From Aquificaceae bacterium (GTDB lineage Bacteria > Aquificota > Aquificia > Aquificales > Aquificaceae): a DNA stretch of 7,405 bases. The stretch covers positions 1 to 7,405 of the forward strand of contig JANWYC010000046.1 in assembly GCA_025057245.1 (NCBI GenBank), in the 5' to 3' direction. Shown one piece after another: positions 6,390 to 7,405 of the stretch. The notes beneath the pieces were generated by a model. That model was not told the DNA's origin. It saw only the letters and a list, made by a program, of their open reading frames with translations, and searched no databases. A program made the translations under genes and the position numbers. Position 1 is the first letter of the stretch. Each line of letters opens with the position of its first letter.

Positions 6390-7214
6390 TCGGTAAACCC
6401 TCTTGCAAAACTTACAGACCACCTCCGCCGGACCTTCGTTGAGTATATCTTCCAGCTCCTCCTGCCCAAGTAGCATAAGACTTGAACGCGCTATCTCTTC
6501 ACTGCAGGGACAGTAATACTCCACCTCCTTAAGACCTATGAGCCTTGGCTCTGCACTTTTGAGAATGTCCACCGCCAACTCCTCTGGTCTCTTACCTTCC
6601 ATGGAAGTCCGCCTTATGTTCTCTTCTATTAGACGGATGGTCTTCTCTGATACGCCAGATAGCACTTGCACCAAGTAAGCAACGCCTTGCTCTATGCGTC
6701 CCTCCTCGTCAAAGGTTATGGACATGTTGAGGTAGCTTCTTGTTTGCTCAGACTGCTCAAAGTAAAAAGAAAGAGCTTCCTGAAAGTTTCTACCAACCAC
6801 TGGCACTATACTGGTATATGGTGTGCCAAGGCGCAACTCTTTAACCACGCTAAGAGTTGCTTCCTTCCAGCACTCTTCTGGATTACCTTCAAGGAAACCT
6901 CTTACCCTTCCCTTACCGTCTGCTTCAGAAGCTACCACACCGCACTGACTCTGCACTTTAAAAAGCACCTTTTGGTTAGTGGCGTGCTTTACCAAGGACG
7001 TTAACAAAAGTGCGGAGATAAGAGCGTAGCCCAGCGTCTCCGCATCCTTCCCAGAAAGCCCATGCACCCTTCTTGAAGTCTCTATCGTCCTCGTGGCTCT
7101 CAAAGTGTATACTCTCACCAGCTCGTCCTTGGGAACTGCTATAACCATGTAATCCTGGTCTTGAAAGTATGCCCTAAGGTCTTGCTCCGTTTGTTTGTCT
7201 AACTCCTTATACAT
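6363..7214 (-). CDS. hslO: Hsp33 redox-regulated molecular chaperone
   Basis: Hsp33 is a cytoplasmic holdase that is switched on by oxidative plus unfolding stress through release of a zinc ion. With the ATG at 7214 the product has 283 residues, typical for the family. The N-terminal core includes VRVYTLRATRTIETSRRVH (33-51), the ALG-like GYALISALLLTSL stretch (62-74), RGFLEGNP (105-112) and LSVVKELRLGTPYTSIVPV (121-139). The C-terminal redox switch is complete: CPC (235, 237), 29 residues, then CKFC (267, 270), matching CXC-X27-32-CXXC. An earlier in-frame ATG at 7259 would add 15 Cys-rich hydrophobic residues with no ribosome site, so I reject it. A later ATG at 7148 (residue 23) has AGGA 4 nt upstream and is a real alternative, because most relatives begin close to there. 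The stop lies in the rpsB -10 box. Confidence 0.93.
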   Translation of the reverse strand: MYKELDKQTEQDLRAYFQDQDYMVIAVPKDELVRVYTLRATRTIETSRRVHGLSGKDAETLGYALISALLLTSLVKHATNQKVLFKVQSQCGVVASEADGKGRVRGFLEGNPEECWKEATLSVVKELRLGTPYTSIVPVVGRNFQEALSFYFEQSEQTRSYLNMSITFDEEGRIEQGVAYLVQVLSGVSEKTIRLIEENIRRTSMEGKRPEELAVDILKSAEPRLIGLKEVEYYCPCSEEIARSSLMLLGQEELEDILNEGPAEVVCKFCKRVYRFSKEQLML

Positions 7215-7405
7215 AGCATATAAAGATAGGCACGCGCATGCAATGTGATAGATTACCATACGCGTTTATCGTAAAAATATAGCCCTTTCGTTCATGTCTT
7301 AGGTTTGAGTAGGAAACTTCTTAACTCTGGTGTTTAGCTTTGGAGCTTGAGCATGGCTTTATAAGAGTTTTTAAAACCCTTACCTTACCCTCTTGACTTT
7401 CCGTT
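7215..7405. other. Region upstream of hslO with no recognised gene
   Basis: About 190 bases show no convincing gene on either strand. On the minus strand one frame is open from the window edge (7404) to a TAA at 7321 (27 codons, ending SSSKAKHQS); it could be the tail of an upstream gene but has no recognisable motif. AT-rich segments such as TATATT near 7277 and TATCTT at 7228-7223 on the minus strand could be -10 elements for hslO. TATCTT would place a start near the ATG at 7214, but no good -35 is visible. A near-palindromic AT-rich stretch (about 7366-7380) lacks the GC stem of a terminator. Confidence 0.5.

Noticed and set aside
6666..7004. Plus-strand open frame of 112 codons
   Set aside because: It lies wholly antisense to hslO, whose product is confidently recognised. 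No family motif or ribosome site is visible.
7215..7259. Upstream in-frame ATG at 7259 as the hslO start
   Set aside because: It would add a hydrophobic, Cys-rich 15-residue stretch unlike Hsp33 N-termini, with no ribosome site before it.
7362..7382. Near-palindrome GGGTTTT/AAAAACTC as a terminator
   Set aside because: The pairing is mostly A-T with no loop and no GC-rich stem, so it would not make a stable terminator hairpin.
7260..7405. Possible CRISPR repeat or mobile-element end at the right edge
   Set aside because: No unit is repeated within the window, and no terminal inverted repeat or target duplication is visible.

Overview
This window is a compact chromosomal region of a bacterium. 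Almost every base is coding, and all protein genes lie on the minus strand, so the biological order runs from high to low coordinates. The proteins are rich in Glu, Lys and Arg, many arginines use AGA/AGG, gene starts overlap by 1-4 bases or abut, and GGAGGT ribosome sites sit 4-5 nt before the start. Together these suggest a thermophilic bacterium, and the style resembles the Aquificaceae (Hydrogenobacter/Thermocrinis-like). The placement is an inference from style, not from a marker alignment. I see no mobile element, CRISPR array or defence locus.

Layout in transcription order: about 190 bases of mostly non-coding sequence (7215-7405); hslO, a redox-regulated Hsp33 chaperone; an extended -10 promoter fused to the hslO stop codon; a GC-rich, foldable leader of about 75 nt; and then the classic translation cluster rpsB-tsf-pyrH-frr. 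Next comes a single tRNA-Arg(CCG) gene on the opposite (plus) strand. After it come murC (peptidoglycan precursor ligase), recJ (5'-3' single-strand exonuclease), and the N-terminal 76 codons of a DUF2227-like putative metal-binding membrane protein that runs off the left edge. That last gene is easy to miss because it is cut by the window boundary.

The rpsB cluster supplies ribosomal protein S2, elongation factor Ts, UMP kinase and ribosome recycling factor, so it couples ribosome supply to pyrimidine nucleotide supply. murC-recJ-DUF2227 form a second tightly packed unit with a 4-bp overlap and then direct abutment. No intrinsic terminator is visible between the two units, so read-through across the antisense of the tRNA gene is possible.

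The most interesting non-coding features are two. First, a pair of back-to-back promoters shares one TATA-like core in the 20-bp gap between tRNA-Arg and murC. It would give the tRNA a very short leader and would give murC a leaderless mRNA. Second, the rpsB leader can form a hairpin or, alternatively, pair just upstream of the ribosome-binding site, as expected for S2 autoregulation. Otherwise the gene content is ordinary housekeeping, and I do not see a new multi-gene system.
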